From Eubacteriales bacterium (lineage in GTDB: Bacteria > Bacillota > Clostridia > Oscillospirales > Oscillospiraceae), in the NCBI GenBank assembly GCA_030539285.1, contig JAUNSH010000019.1, positions 1 through 47,272 of the forward strand: a DNA stretch of 47,272 nt, read 5' to 3'. This document shows, piece after piece, positions 31,138-39,585 of this stretch. The position numbers and the translations under genes were made by a program. Numbering within the stretch: the first letter of the stretch is position 1; every line of letters starts with the position of its first letter. The notes beneath the pieces were generated by a model. It was not told the origin of the DNA and ran no database searches. It saw only the letters and a list, made by a program, of their open reading frames with translations.

Positions 31138-32370
31138 TTACGCAAACAGCTTTTTGAGTTTCCAGTCGGAATAAAGGCGGAACACGGTGGAACCAAGAAG
31201 AATGCCCACCGCCATGATGCCCGCGATGGCGGCGGTGTACATGCCCTGATGGGCAAACTGCTCCATCTGGCCCAAAACCGCGTAATTCATGGTGTAGTAC
31301 ACGCCCGCGCCGGGAATTAAGGGGAAAATGGATACCACCAGGTAGGAAATTGCCGGATATTTGCGCACCCGGGCCATGATCTCGGAGTACAGGGAGGAGA
31401 ACAGCGCCGCCCAGAAATAGCACACGATGTCCCCGCAGCCGAGATTCCCCGCGACGCGGTAGACCAGCCACGACAGCCCGCCGCCCAGCATACACAGCAG
31501 AACACCGGGGCCGTGGATGTTAAAGAGGATCGAAAATCCAATACAGCCTATAGTCGCGAACAGGCACTGCACGCCGATGGAGTAGGGGATCGCGACCTGT
31601 GACACCGGCATCCCCCACAGTAGGCTACTCAGGTTCCAGGCTCCCGCCGTGCCAAGGGCGATGGCAGCGGCGACTAAGAATACCTGCACCACCCGGTTTA
31701 ACCCTGAATTGGTGTCGCCGTAAATGATGTCCCGCATGGCGTTGGTAAACAGCAGCCCCGGCACCAGGATCATTAAAGCGCCAATAATGGCGGTGTCGGC
31801 CCGGCGGCAGATGCCTGCGGCTCCCAGTCCGTAGGCAAGCCACGCCATGAAGAAGGCGGCGGCGATGGTGGTAAAGAAGTGGCTGACCCGCCGGGAGCTG
31901 AGCAGATTCGTGACCAGACCCACCAGCAATCCGCAGACCCCGGCGCACAGGGCGTCCAGCGCGCTGCCGCCAAAGAACAGGCAGTAGCCGACGGCTCCCA
32001 GAAAATTTCCCAGAGCGAGGAAGGCCGGGGAATAGGTCCGGCGGTTTGCCAGCGTGTCAGCCAGCTGCTGCTGGGCATCCTGGGGGGCGGGGGTGTTTCG
32101 GCAGAAGGAGCGGCTCAAGGCGCTTAAACGTTCCACGCTGTCCAGGTCGTTTCCGTGGGTGCCGATGCGGCGCATCCGGGTGATGGGCAGGCCCTTTTTG
32201 GTCAGCACTGTGACAATGAGGTAGTTGGGAATGGCAAAGACCTCGGCGTTCAGCCCGTAGGCGCAGAGCACCCGGCTGACGCTTTCCTCCACACGGAAGG
32301 TCTCCGCGCCGCTCATAGCCAGCTCATAGCCAAGGTCGCTGGCAAGGTCAATGAGAGTAATATCGTCCAT
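31138..32370 (-). CDS. Threonine/serine exporter family protein (ThrE-like)
   Basis: A 410-residue membrane protein joining the two ThrE halves that are separate genes in many Bacillota. The N-terminal soluble part begins DLASDLGYELAMSGAETFRV and contains VFAIPNYLIVTVL, typical of PF06738. Five helices follow (SPAFLALGNFLGAVGYCLFF; GLLVGLVTNLL; AAAFFMAWLAYGLG; and so on), with LVPGLLFTNAMRDIIYGDT. A C-terminal block of four to five helices includes PLIPGAGVYYTMNYAVLG, typical of PF12821. ATG 32370 has GAGGG upstream; a longer frame runs into a repeat. It probably exports small amino acids or, as in related proteins, dicarboxylates. Confidence 0.88.
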   Translation of the reverse strand: MDDITLIDLASDLGYELAMSGAETFRVEESVSRVLCAYGLNAEVFAIPNYLIVTVLTKKGLPITRMRRIGTHGNDLDSVERLSALSRSFCRNTPAPQDAQQQLADTLANRRTYSPAFLALGNFLGAVGYCLFFGGSALDALCAGVCGLLVGLVTNLLSSRRVSHFFTTIAAAFFMAWLAYGLGAAGICRRADTAIIGALMILVPGLLFTNAMRDIIYGDTNSGLNRVVQVFLVAAAIALGTAGAWNLSSLLWGMPVSQVAIPYSIGVQCLFATIGCIGFSILFNIHGPGVLLCMLGGGLSWLVYRVAGNLGCGDIVCYFWAALFSSLYSEIMARVRKYPAISYLVVSIFPLIPGAGVYYTMNYAVLGQMEQFAHQGMYTAAIAGIMAVGILLGSTVFRLYSDWKLKKLFA

Positions 32371-32450
32371 GGGATCCCTCGTAAATGTAGATTTCGGGAA
32401 TAAGTATAGCATATTGCGCAGAAATAGCAAGCGGAAGGTCGTAATTCTTT

Positions 32451-32540
32451 GTAGGGGCGGGTCAGTGACCCGCCCGTCCGCGATAGCGGCTGTGTTCCAA
32501 AGCGGCTGACGCCGAAGGGTGGGGCAATGCCCCACCCTAC
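32451..32540. repeat. GTAGGGGCGGG palindromic element, copy 1
   Basis: A 90-base element starting GTAGGGGCGGGTCAGTGACC and ending GGGGCAATGCCCCACCCTAC; each end is itself a hairpin. The core CCCGCCCGTCCGCGA-AGCGGCTG...ACGCCGA is shared with 37671-37744. It sits upstream of the ThrE-like gene. Confidence 0.7.
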
Positions 32541-32721
32541 AGGAAACGCTGAATAAATCGTTTGCGGCTGGTCGGCGGATCTTTTGCCCCATCTGTGCAG
32601 TTCTGAAAGTGGGAAATACATACAGTATTCCTCCACTTTCAGAACTTTCGGCTAAGCCAAAATCTTCTGCCGCCAGCTCTTGCCGATTTAATCAGCGCTT
32701 CCTACAGTGGTTACACGACAT

Positions 32722-32756
32722 AAAAACCGCCGCCGACAGAAAGTCAGCGGCAGGTT
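32722..32756 (-). terminator. Terminator of the degV gene
   Basis: On the minus strand AACCTGCCGCTGAC, TTTCT, GTCGGCGGCGGTT and then TTT, immediately after the DegV stop. Confidence 0.75.
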
Positions 32757-32759
32757 TGC

Positions 32760-33614
32760 TTATCTGCGATAGAGAATGCCGATCATATCGGGGCCGGTAT
32801 TGATGCCGATGATGCAGCCCACGTTGTACTCCGCCATGGGAGGCTGGTCAAAGTCGGCGCAGGCCTTTTTCAGGGCTTCAAAGGCGGCCAGGTTGCTGCC
32901 GTAGACCAGACTGTAGCTGGTGCCGGGGCGGCGCTCCTTCTTGCAGATATCCACCAGAGCCGCAATGGCCTTGGCTTCGCCCCGGACCTTGGACAGGATC
33001 TTGGCTTCGCCGTCCTCGAAGGTGATCAGGGGCTTTAAGCCAATGGCGTCGCCCACGAAAGCGGCGGCAGGGGAGATGCGGCCGGACTTCTTGACGCATT
33101 TCAGGGTCAGGGGCACGAACATGGGCCGGGCGTGCTCCACCCAGTCGGCGAGGTGGGCCTTGATCTCTTCCACAGAAGCGCCGTTTTTCGCCATCTGCGC
33201 TGCTTCCACCACCGCCATGCCGTAGGCCATGGAGTAGGTGCGGGAGTCGATGATGTGGATGTTCAGCTTGACGTCCGGGTGCTCCTCGAAGAACATGTCC
33301 CGGCTCATGACGGCGGCCTGATAGGTGCCGGAGCCTTTGGAGTTGATGGACACATGAATGAGGTCGGTGTAGCCCTCCTCTGCGACCTGCTGGTACAGGC
33401 TCAGGTACTCCGTGGCCCGGACCTGGGAGGACACGGGCAGCACGGAGGCTTCGTCCAGAATTTTATAGAACTCGGCGGGGGTGATGTCCACGCCGTCCCG
33501 GTACTCCTTCCCCTCGTGGAGGATGGTCAGGGGCAGGACGCTGATGTTCAGCTCCTCCCGGAAGGAGACGGGAATATCAGAGGTGGAATCCGTAGAAATC
33601 TTGATCTTGCTCAT
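32760..33614 (-). CDS. DegV family fatty-acid-binding protein
   Basis: A 284-residue DegV/FakB-type protein, which binds a fatty acid for phosphorylation by a FakA-type kinase and entry to phospholipid synthesis. N-terminal KISTDSTSDIPVSFREEL carries the STSD ligand site, followed by VLPLTILHEGKEYRDGVDIT, PVSSQVRATEYLSLY (the SQ segment contacting the carboxylate) and INSKGSGTYQAAV. The C-terminal half shows GRISPAAAFVGDAIGLKPLI and the end GPDMIGILYRR, both typical. ATG 33614 has AAAGGAAAG upstream. It is separated from hxlR by a palindromic element that may end or weaken transcription from there. Confidence 0.92.
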   Translation of the reverse strand: MSKIKISTDSTSDIPVSFREELNISVLPLTILHEGKEYRDGVDITPAEFYKILDEASVLPVSSQVRATEYLSLYQQVAEEGYTDLIHVSINSKGSGTYQAAVMSRDMFFEEHPDVKLNIHIIDSRTYSMAYGMAVVEAAQMAKNGASVEEIKAHLADWVEHARPMFVPLTLKCVKKSGRISPAAAFVGDAIGLKPLITFEDGEAKILSKVRGEAKAIAALVDICKKERRPGTSYSLVYGSNLAAFEALKKACADFDQPPMAEYNVGCIIGINTGPDMIGILYRR

Positions 33615-33639
33615 GGTTTCTTTCCTTTCCAAACAGTTT

Positions 33640-33714
33640 GTAGGGCGGGGGCTTGCTCCCGCCGCTTTCCATTGCTTCTGCTTCGCAGATGGCGGGGGCA
33701 AGCTCCCGCCCTAC
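33640..33714. repeat. GTAGGGCGGGGG palindromic element
   Basis: Starts GTAGGGCGGGGGCTTGCTCC and ends GGGGGCAAGCTCCCGCCCTAC, an inverted terminal repeat of about 20 bases around a short core, 75 bases in total. It shares its ends with the elements at 1791, 32451, 37671, 39212 and 44431. Confidence 0.7.
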
Positions 33715-33725
33715 AATGGGGCGTA

Positions 33726-34088
33726 TTAACGTGTAATCGGCTCGGTGCCCATCATGAAGCAGTTGGGCTCCTGATCGTGCTTTTGCAGATAGTCCGTGCC
33801 CCAGTCCCGGATGGCTACCAGCACGGGCATCAGGCTCTTTCCGGTCTCGGTGAGGGAATACTCGACCTTCGGCGGGATGACGGGGTAGACCTCCCGGTGC
33901 ACCAGCTGGTCGCTCTCCAGCTCCCGCAGCTGCTGGGTCAGCATTTTTGGGGTGGCGCTGCTGATGAATCTTCGCAGCTCGGAAAACCGCAGCTTCCCCG
34001 CGGACAGATGCCACAGGATCAGGGCCTTGTACTTGCCGCCGATCAGTTCCAGCGTGGTCGACACGGGACAGGTTTCTGTTACTTCCAT
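33726..34088 (-). CDS. HxlR-family winged-helix regulator
   Basis: A 120-residue MarR-like winged-helix regulator. CPVSTTLELIGGKYKALILW is the family hallmark; the Cys near residue 7 is the redox or electrophile sensor in relatives such as YodB and HypR. FSELRRFISSATPKMLTQQL is the recognition helix, then the wing PPKVEYSLTETG. AGGAGG precedes ATG 34088. It is divergent from the copper ATPase gene, with an inverted repeat directly upstream of its own start, so it probably regulates itself and perhaps its neighbours. Confidence 0.92.
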   Translation of the reverse strand: MEVTETCPVSTTLELIGGKYKALILWHLSAGKLRFSELRRFISSATPKMLTQQLRELESDQLVHREVYPVIPPKVEYSLTETGKSLMPVLVAIRDWGTDYLQKHDQEPNCFMMGTEPITR

Positions 34089-34117
34089 GCTCTGCCTCCT
34101 ATAGTATCTTTTTGGGT

Positions 34118-34142
34118 AGTATCGCACAAAATAGTGCGTACT
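34118..34142. promoter_or_regulatory. Candidate HxlR operator
   Basis: AGTATCGCAC, AAAATA, GTGCGTACT: near-perfect inverted repeat 30 bases upstream of the hxlR-type start. The AGTA...TACT ends resemble sites of YodB-like regulators. Confidence 0.5.
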
Positions 34143-34243
34143 TGCGATTTCTGAAATGCATGGTAAGATAGTACCATACGGAGCGGGAAGAATTGTTAAT
34201 AAATTGTGAACAGTAGAGAACAGCCCTTACGAAAAGTATCTAC

Positions 34244-34272
34244 TTGATTTTCCTGCCGTTCTGGGCGATAAT
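34244..34272 (+). promoter_or_regulatory. Promoter of the copper ATPase operon
   Basis: TTGATT (34244-34249), 17 bases, GATAAT (34267-34272), followed by AAGGAGGAA and the ATG at 34293. Confidence 0.65.
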
Positions 34273-34292
34273 AGAAATAAGGAGGAATCCGC

Positions 34293-36752
34293 ATGAAGCT
34301 AACATTTACAGTGACGGGCATGACCTGCGCGGCCTGCTCGGCACGGGTGGAGAAGGTGAGCCGGGCGGTGCCGGGAGTCACACAAGCGGACGTGAATCTG
34401 CTGGCGGGCACCATGCAGGCGGAGCTGGACTCCATGGACACGGCGAAGGCCGTCATGGCGGCGGTGGAAAACGCCGGATACCATGCGTCCCTGCCCGGAG
34501 AAACCAAGGAAAAACCAAAAAACGACGGATTAAAGGAAATGAAGACCCGCATCATCGGTTCGGCGGTGAGTCTTGTTGTGCTCATGTACTTTACCATGGG
34601 CCACATGATCGGCCTGCCGGTGCCCCACTGGTATCATGGCATCGAAAACGCATTGGTGGCGGCGCTGCTGCAATTTTTCCTGACCCTCATTCCCGTGTAC
34701 CTCAACCGGGTGTACTACAGCCGGGGCCTGAAAGCCTTGTGGCACCGCAGCCCCAACATGGATTCCCTGATCGCGGTGGGATCCCTGGCGGCGCTGATCT
34801 ATGGTATCGCCGCCCTGTTCCGCATGGCCTATGGCATGGGCCACGGGGACTGGGAACTGGTGAAGCAGTACAGCGAAAATCTCTATTTTGAGTCCGCCGC
34901 CATGATTTTGACCCTGATCACCCTGGGCAAATTCCTGGAAGCCCGGGCCAAGGGCCGCACCGGGGACGCTATCCGGGCGTTGATGGACTTAAGCCCAAAG
35001 ACTGCCACGGTCAGAAGGGAAGCGGGGGAACAGATTGTCCCCGTGGAGCAGGTGCGTCCCGGCGATACGGTCATTGTCAAGGCCGGCGGGGCCATTCCCG
35101 TGGACGGCGTGGTGACTTCCGGCCGGGGCAGCGCCGATCAGAGCGCCCTCACCGGCGAGAGCGTCCCGGTGGAGAAACAGCCCGGGGATACCGTCTCCGC
35201 CGCCACCATTCTCTCCGAGGGCTATCTGGAATTCCGGGCGGAAAAGGTGGGGCAGGATACGACCCTTGCCCAGATCATCCGCATGGTGGAGGAGGCCGGC
35301 GGCTCCAAGGCCCCCATTGCCCGGCTGGCGGACAAGATCGCCGGCGTGTTCGTCCCGGTGGTCATGGCCATTGCGGCGGTGACATTCCTTGTGTGGATGC
35401 TTGCGGGGCAGGGGCTGGAATTCAGCCTCAACTGCGCCGTGTCCGTGCTGGTGATCTCCTGCCCCTGCGCCTTGGGTCTGGCCACCCCGGTTGCCATCAT
35501 GGTTGGCACCGGCCGGGGGGCGCAGCTGGGTGTCCTCTTCAAGAATGCACAGGCTCTTGAAAATCTCCACCACGTGGACACGGTGGTGCTGGACAAGACC
35601 GGAACCCTGACCACCGGCAAGCCCGAGGTGACGGACATTCTCCCCGGTTCCGTCAGCGAAGGGGAGCTGCTGAAAATCGCGGCGGCTCTGGAAACGCCCT
35701 CCGAGCATCCCTTTGCCAAGGCGATTCTCAAGAAAAACGGCGGTTCTCCCGTGAAAAATGTGGAAAATTTCCGGACTTTGCCCGGTCAGGGCGTGTCCGG
35801 CTCCATCGGCGGCACCGTCTATTACGGCGGCAACGCCCAGCTGATGAAGCAGCTTGGGGTCACTGTCCCCGATTATCCGGCCCTTGCGGGGCAGGGGAAG
35901 ACCCCATTGTATTTTGCGGACGAAAAAGGTCAATATTTGGGAGCCATCGCCGCGGCGGACGTTCTGAAAGAGGATTCCGTTGCCGCAGTGGAAGCCATGC
36001 AGAAAGCGGGCCTGAACGTGGTCATGCTCACTGGCGACAACGCCGCCACCGCCAAAGCCGTCGCCGCCAAGGCTGGCATTTCTCAGGTGATCTCCGACGT
36101 ACTGCCCACGGATAAGGCAGGAGCCGTGCAGAACCTCCGTTCTCAGGGCCATCGTGTCCTCATGGTGGGCGACGGTATCAACGATGCCCCCGCGCTGGTC
36201 ACGGCGGACGTGGGCATGGCCATCGGTGCGGGTACGGATATCGCCATGGAGTCGGCGGACATTGTGCTCATGCGGAACTCCCTCGCGGCGGTCAGCGACG
36301 CCATCGCCCTGAGCCGGGCCACCATCCGCAATATCCGGCAGAATCTGTTCTGGGCGTTTTTCTATAATACCCTGGGCATCCCCATCGCGGCGGGTGTCCT
36401 GTACCTGCCCTTTGGGCTGACGCTGTCTCCCATGCTGGGAGCCGCCGCCATGAGCATGAGCAGCGTGTTCGTGGTGACCAACGCTCTGCGTCTGCGTTAT
36501 TTCAAGAAAAATGAGCCGGAAGCCCCGGCACCCATTATCAAGGAGGAAGTTAAAATGGAAACGATTATCACTGTCAACGGTATGATGTGCACCCACTGCA
36601 AGGCCCGTGTGGAGAAGGTCTGCAAGGAAGTCCCCGGCGTGGAGGACGCGGTGGTAGACCTGGCGGCAAAGACCGTCACCGTTACGGGAAACGCCGACAT
36701 TGCCGCCGTGAAGAAGGCTATCACCGACGCGGATTACGAAGTGGTGGACTGA
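34293..36752 (+). CDS. copA: Copper-exporting P1B-type ATPase with N- and C-terminal metal-binding domains
   Basis: An 819-residue P-type ATPase that pumps Cu(I) out of the cell. Order of domains: HMA domain with GMTCAACSARVEKV (residues 1-70); membrane helices; actuator with ALTGESVPVEKQ; the CPC metal site in LVISCPCALGLATPV; phosphorylation DKTGTLTTGKP; SEHPFAKAIL; hinge VMVGDGINDAPALV in the form LMVGDGINDAPAL; last helices. Unusually a second HMA domain follows at the C-terminus (NGMMCTHCKARVEKVC, residues about 755-819). An AAGGAGG and in-frame ATG at 36555 would let that domain be made separately. The alpha/beta hydrolase starts one base after the stop. Confidence 0.95.
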   Translation: MKLTFTVTGMTCAACSARVEKVSRAVPGVTQADVNLLAGTMQAELDSMDTAKAVMAAVENAGYHASLPGETKEKPKNDGLKEMKTRIIGSAVSLVVLMYFTMGHMIGLPVPHWYHGIENALVAALLQFFLTLIPVYLNRVYYSRGLKALWHRSPNMDSLIAVGSLAALIYGIAALFRMAYGMGHGDWELVKQYSENLYFESAAMILTLITLGKFLEARAKGRTGDAIRALMDLSPKTATVRREAGEQIVPVEQVRPGDTVIVKAGGAIPVDGVVTSGRGSADQSALTGESVPVEKQPGDTVSAATILSEGYLEFRAEKVGQDTTLAQIIRMVEEAGGSKAPIARLADKIAGVFVPVVMAIAAVTFLVWMLAGQGLEFSLNCAVSVLVISCPCALGLATPVAIMVGTGRGAQLGVLFKNAQALENLHHVDTVVLDKTGTLTTGKPEVTDILPGSVSEGELLKIAAALETPSEHPFAKAILKKNGGSPVKNVENFRTLPGQGVSGSIGGTVYYGGNAQLMKQLGVTVPDYPALAGQGKTPLYFADEKGQYLGAIAAADVLKEDSVAAVEAMQKAGLNVVMLTGDNAATAKAVAAKAGISQVISDVLPTDKAGAVQNLRSQGHRVLMVGDGINDAPALVTADVGMAIGAGTDIAMESADIVLMRNSLAAVSDAIALSRATIRNIRQNLFWAFFYNTLGIPIAAGVLYLPFGLTLSPMLGAAAMSMSSVFVVTNALRLRYFKKNEPEAPAPIIKEEVKMETIITVNGMMCTHCKARVEKVCKEVPGVEDAVVDLAAKTVTVTGNADIAAVKKAITDADYEVVD
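36555..36752 (+). CDS. CopZ-like copper chaperone from internal start within copA
   Basis: ATG 36555 lies in the copA frame, exactly 7 bases after a perfect AAGGAGG (36541-36547). Translation from it gives a free 65-residue HMA protein, METIITVNGMMCTHCKARVE... to EVVD, the size and sequence type of CopZ, which hands Cu(I) to CopA. Either a copZ gene has fused to the end of copA while keeping its ribosome site, or both products are made. I infer the second; sequence alone cannot show it. Confidence 0.6.
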   Translation: METIITVNGMMCTHCKARVEKVCKEVPGVEDAVVDLAAKTVTVTGNADIAAVKKAITDADYEVVD

Positions 36753-36753
36753 C

Positions 36754-37674
36754 ATGCAGGAAGATTTCTGGTATGTTTCCAAGGGCGCGGGGAAGATCCA
36801 CGGCTGCCGCTGGACACCCGAGGGCGAAACAAAAGCCGTGGTGCAGATCGTCCACGGCATTGCGGAATATATCGAACGCTACGATGATTTTGCCAATTTT
36901 CTGAACCAACAGGGCATCATGGTGGTGGCGGAAGACCACATGGGACACGGCCAGTCGGTAAACGGCGGGGGCATCCGGGGCTACTTCCACGGGGGCTGGT
37001 TTACCGCCGTGGAGGACACCATGACCCTCCTGCGGGGCACCCGGGCAGCTTATCCGGACATTCCCTACATTCTCTTCGGTCACTCCATGGGCTCCTTCAT
37101 GGCCCGGACCATCCTGTGCAAGTACCCGGACAGCGGTATCTCCGCTGCCGTTATCTGCGGCACCGGCTGGCAGCCTGCCGCCCTGCTGCCCCCGGTCATT
37201 AAGGTCATCGATCAGGTCTGCAAGAAAAATGGGGAAGAAAAGCCCAGCGAATTTTTGCAGAAGCTGGTATTCGGCAGCTACAACAAGCGGGTGGAGCACC
37301 CCAGGACGGAATACGACTGGTTGACCCGGGACAGTAAGCAGGTGGACGCCTACATCGCCCATCCCATGTGCGGCTTCACCGCCTCCGCAGGGCTATTGCG
37401 GGAGCTGATGAAGGGCATCTCCTATATTGAAAGGCCCGAGAGCCTTGCCGCCATGAATAAAGACGTTCCCGTCTTCTTTATTGCCGGCGGCGATGACCCC
37501 GTGGGCAGCTACGGCAAGGGTGTCCGCAAGGCCGCCCAGGCTTTCCAGAAGGCGGGCATGAAGAACGTAAGCACCCGCATTTACCCCCTGTGCCGCCACG
37601 AAATTCTCAACGAAATCAATAAGGAAGAGATCTACGGGGACGTTTCAAACTGGATTCGGGAGCAGGTACTGTAG
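36754..37674 (+). CDS. Alpha/beta hydrolase, monoacylglycerol lipase/lysophospholipase type
   Basis: A 306-residue serine hydrolase (Hydrolase_4 family), likely cleaving an acyl ester such as monoacylglycerol or lysophospholipid. VVQIVHGIAEYIERYDDFA carries the oxyanion-hole HG; AEDHMGHGQS is the family motif; the nucleophile Ser is in FGHSMGSFMA near residue 112; the catalytic Asp is in IAGGDDPVGSYG and the His in CRHEILNE. No signal peptide. The start lies one base after the copA stop with no strong ribosome site, so translation is probably coupled. A functional link to copper is not evident. Confidence 0.9.
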   Translation: MQEDFWYVSKGAGKIHGCRWTPEGETKAVVQIVHGIAEYIERYDDFANFLNQQGIMVVAEDHMGHGQSVNGGGIRGYFHGGWFTAVEDTMTLLRGTRAAYPDIPYILFGHSMGSFMARTILCKYPDSGISAAVICGTGWQPAALLPPVIKVIDQVCKKNGEEKPSEFLQKLVFGSYNKRVEHPRTEYDWLTRDSKQVDAYIAHPMCGFTASAGLLRELMKGISYIERPESLAAMNKDVPVFFIAGGDDPVGSYGKGVRKAAQAFQKAGMKNVSTRIYPLCRHEILNEINKEEIYGDVSNWIREQVL

Positions 37675-37744
37675 GGGCGGGGCATCGACCCGCCCGTCCG
37701 CGAAGCGGCTGACGCCGACGGGAGGGTCAGTGACCCTCCCCTAC
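37671..37744. repeat. GTAGGGGCGGG palindromic element, copy 2
   Basis: A 74-base element starting GTAGGGGCGGGGCATCGACC and ending GGGTCAGTGACCCTCCCCTAC, sharing its core with 32451-32540. It lies between two convergent genes and overlaps the hydrolase stop codon, so it may also act as a terminator. Confidence 0.7.
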
Positions 37745-37753
37745 GGTGTATTA

Positions 37754-39127
37754 TTATCTTGCTTCCGGTTCCAATCCGATCTGCTCGATGCGTTTACGGA
37801 GCCAGTTCCCTCTTAAATAGGTAATGGCGAACACAGTGGCGCAGAGCATCCAGCTGATGGGGTAGGCGGCGGCCAGCAGCTCCACCCGGTGGAACCGGCT
37901 GACCACGGTGAAGATCCAGATCACCCGGAAAACGCACACGCAGGTGCAGGTGATGCAGGTGGGCACCACCGAGTAGCCCGTGCCCCGCATGGCCCCGCCG
38001 AGGATCTCCACGGGCATGAACACCGCGTTGAAGGGGACGATGATGGCCATGATGTAGGCTCCCGCCTGAATGACTGCCGGGTCGGTGGTGTAGATGCCGA
38101 GAATGAGGGTTCGGAAGGTCATGACCAGAGCGCTTAAGCACCCCACCAGCGCCACGCTCATGCCCAGACACACCCGGACGCTCTGGCGGATGCGCCCGTA
38201 CTTCTGAGCACCGAAGTTCTGGCCTACGAAGGTAGTGATGGATACGCCGAAGGCGCCGGAGATCTGCCAGGTCAGGGCGTCGGTCTTTCCGTAGGCCGTC
38301 CAGGCTGCGATGGTCACGTCGCCGAAGGAATTGATGCCGGACTGAATGAGCACGTTGGCAAGGTCAAAGGTGACGAATTGCAGCCCGGCGGGCACGCCTA
38401 CGTACAGGATCCGCTTGAGCAAATACCCTTCCAGACGGAGCTTTTTCGGCTCCAGGCGGAGGTCCTTGGGGAGCCGCAGCAGCACCAGCACCACCAGCAC
38501 CGCGCTGATGGACTGAGAAGTCACCGTGGCGATGGCGGCCCCGGCTACGCCCATGTTCAGGGCAACCACGCACAATAGGTCCATAAAAATGTTGACAATG
38601 CAGGCAATGGCCAGGAAGATCAGGGGCCGCCGGGAGTCTCCCATGGCCCGCAAAATGCCCGATCCCATGTTGTACACCATGGAGGCCAGCGCTCCGGTGA
38701 AGTACAGCCGGATATAGACTTTCGCATCATGAAGGCAGGTGTCCGGGGTGCCCATTTTTACCAAAATCTGTGGTGCGGCGAACACCCCCAGACCGGTGAT
38801 GATCAGCCCCAGGATCAGGGACAGGGCCATGCCGGTGTGCAGGGAATCCTGTGTCCGCCGGTGGTCACCGGCCCCGTAGAACTGGGACAGCAGCACCGTA
38901 GCGCCGGAGCTGAGGCCGATGAAGAATCCGTTGAGCAGACTCACCAGCGCCCCGGTGGAACCGACAGCGGCAAGGGCTTGCGTGCCCACGAACCGGCCCA
39001 CGATGACGGTGTCCACGGTATTGTAGAGCTGCTGAAAAAAGGTCCCCAGAAGAATGGGGAAGAAAAATCGCAAAAGCTGCTTCCAGATCACCCCCTCGGT
39101 GATCTGGTTGGTGGTTTGAGACGGCAC
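37754..39127 (-). CDS. MATE family multidrug efflux transporter
   Basis: A 457-residue MATE-type secondary transporter, exporting drugs or metabolites in exchange for sodium ions or protons. Twelve hydrophobic helices in two similar halves are visible; the first reads LLRFFFPILLGTFFQQLYNT and contains the VDTVIVGRFVG motif. SGILRAMGDSRRPLIFL and later GGAMRGTGYSVVPT are the paired arms typical of the DinF/NorM-like group. Start is GTG 39127 with AAAGGAGG nine bases upstream. Transcribed toward the palindromic element at 37671. Confidence 0.93.
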   Translation of the reverse strand: MPSQTTNQITEGVIWKQLLRFFFPILLGTFFQQLYNTVDTVIVGRFVGTQALAAVGSTGALVSLLNGFFIGLSSGATVLLSQFYGAGDHRRTQDSLHTGMALSLILGLIITGLGVFAAPQILVKMGTPDTCLHDAKVYIRLYFTGALASMVYNMGSGILRAMGDSRRPLIFLAIACIVNIFMDLLCVVALNMGVAGAAIATVTSQSISAVLVVLVLLRLPKDLRLEPKKLRLEGYLLKRILYVGVPAGLQFVTFDLANVLIQSGINSFGDVTIAAWTAYGKTDALTWQISGAFGVSITTFVGQNFGAQKYGRIRQSVRVCLGMSVALVGCLSALVMTFRTLILGIYTTDPAVIQAGAYIMAIIVPFNAVFMPVEILGGAMRGTGYSVVPTCITCTCVCVFRVIWIFTVVSRFHRVELLAAAYPISWMLCATVFAITYLRGNWLRKRIEQIGLEPEAR

Positions 39128-39211
39128 GTTTTCGCGCCTCCTTTCGCATTCGTTGGTATTCTAGCACGGAAGAACAGCGCTGTCCAGACGTTTTTTCAAG
39201 TTGACAGCAAA

Positions 39212-39362
39212 GTAGGGCGGGGTCATGACACCGCCGACCACGTTGAACATTGGCAACGCTTCCGTTCAACGTAAGGACGCATGGAGGTCAACTTACCAAT
39301 GCCACTCACCGAAAGCTGCATATAATCGAAACCGGATCGGCGGGGTCATGACCCCGCCCTAC
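39212..39362. repeat. 151-bp MITE-like element, copy 1
   Basis: Bounded by GTAGGGCGGGGTCATGACAC and its inverse GGGGTCATGACCCCGCCCTAC, terminal inverted repeats of about 27 bases. Inside lies a second inverted repeat (CACGTTGAAC/GTTCAACGTAAGG) and GGAGGTCAACTTACCAAT. It is the same length as the element at 44431-44581. No coding capacity. Together with its flanks it fills the gap between the MATE gene and the 44-residue gene. Confidence 0.8.
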
Positions 39363-39450
39363 GAAGCTTTTCATTTCAAACTCCTTAAAAGTCCGTTTTA
39401 TTGGACTTTATTCACACTATACTATAGCCAGAAACCAAAAGGAAAGGTTG

Positions 39451-39585
39451 ATGGCTATGTATCAGATGCGCAACGTTCACGGACACATTCAGGTGTACGA
39501 TTATAAGGGCAATTTCCTGTTCTCCGCGGACAGCGAACGGGAGGCCAGAGAGGAACTGGAAGACTATGCGGAATCTGCGGCTTGA
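39451..39585 (+). CDS. Small protein, 44 residues, overlapping truA
   Basis: ATG 39451 follows AAAGGAAAGG and reads MAMYQMRNVHGHIQVYDYKG, NFLFSADSEREAREELEDYA, ESAA. The first half looks like two short beta strands (HIQVYDYKGNFLFSA), the second a charged helix. Its stop lies 20 bases inside truA in a different frame, giving tight translational coupling. I recall similar short proteins in Clostridia but know no function. It cannot be explained as a shadow of another gene. Confidence 0.75.
   Translation: MAMYQMRNVHGHIQVYDYKGNFLFSADSEREAREELEDYAESAA

Noticed and set aside
34989-36860. 623-codon minus-strand open frame opposite copA
   Set aside because: Antisense to a textbook P-type ATPase; translation rich in His/Gly/Asp as expected for a GC-rich shadow.
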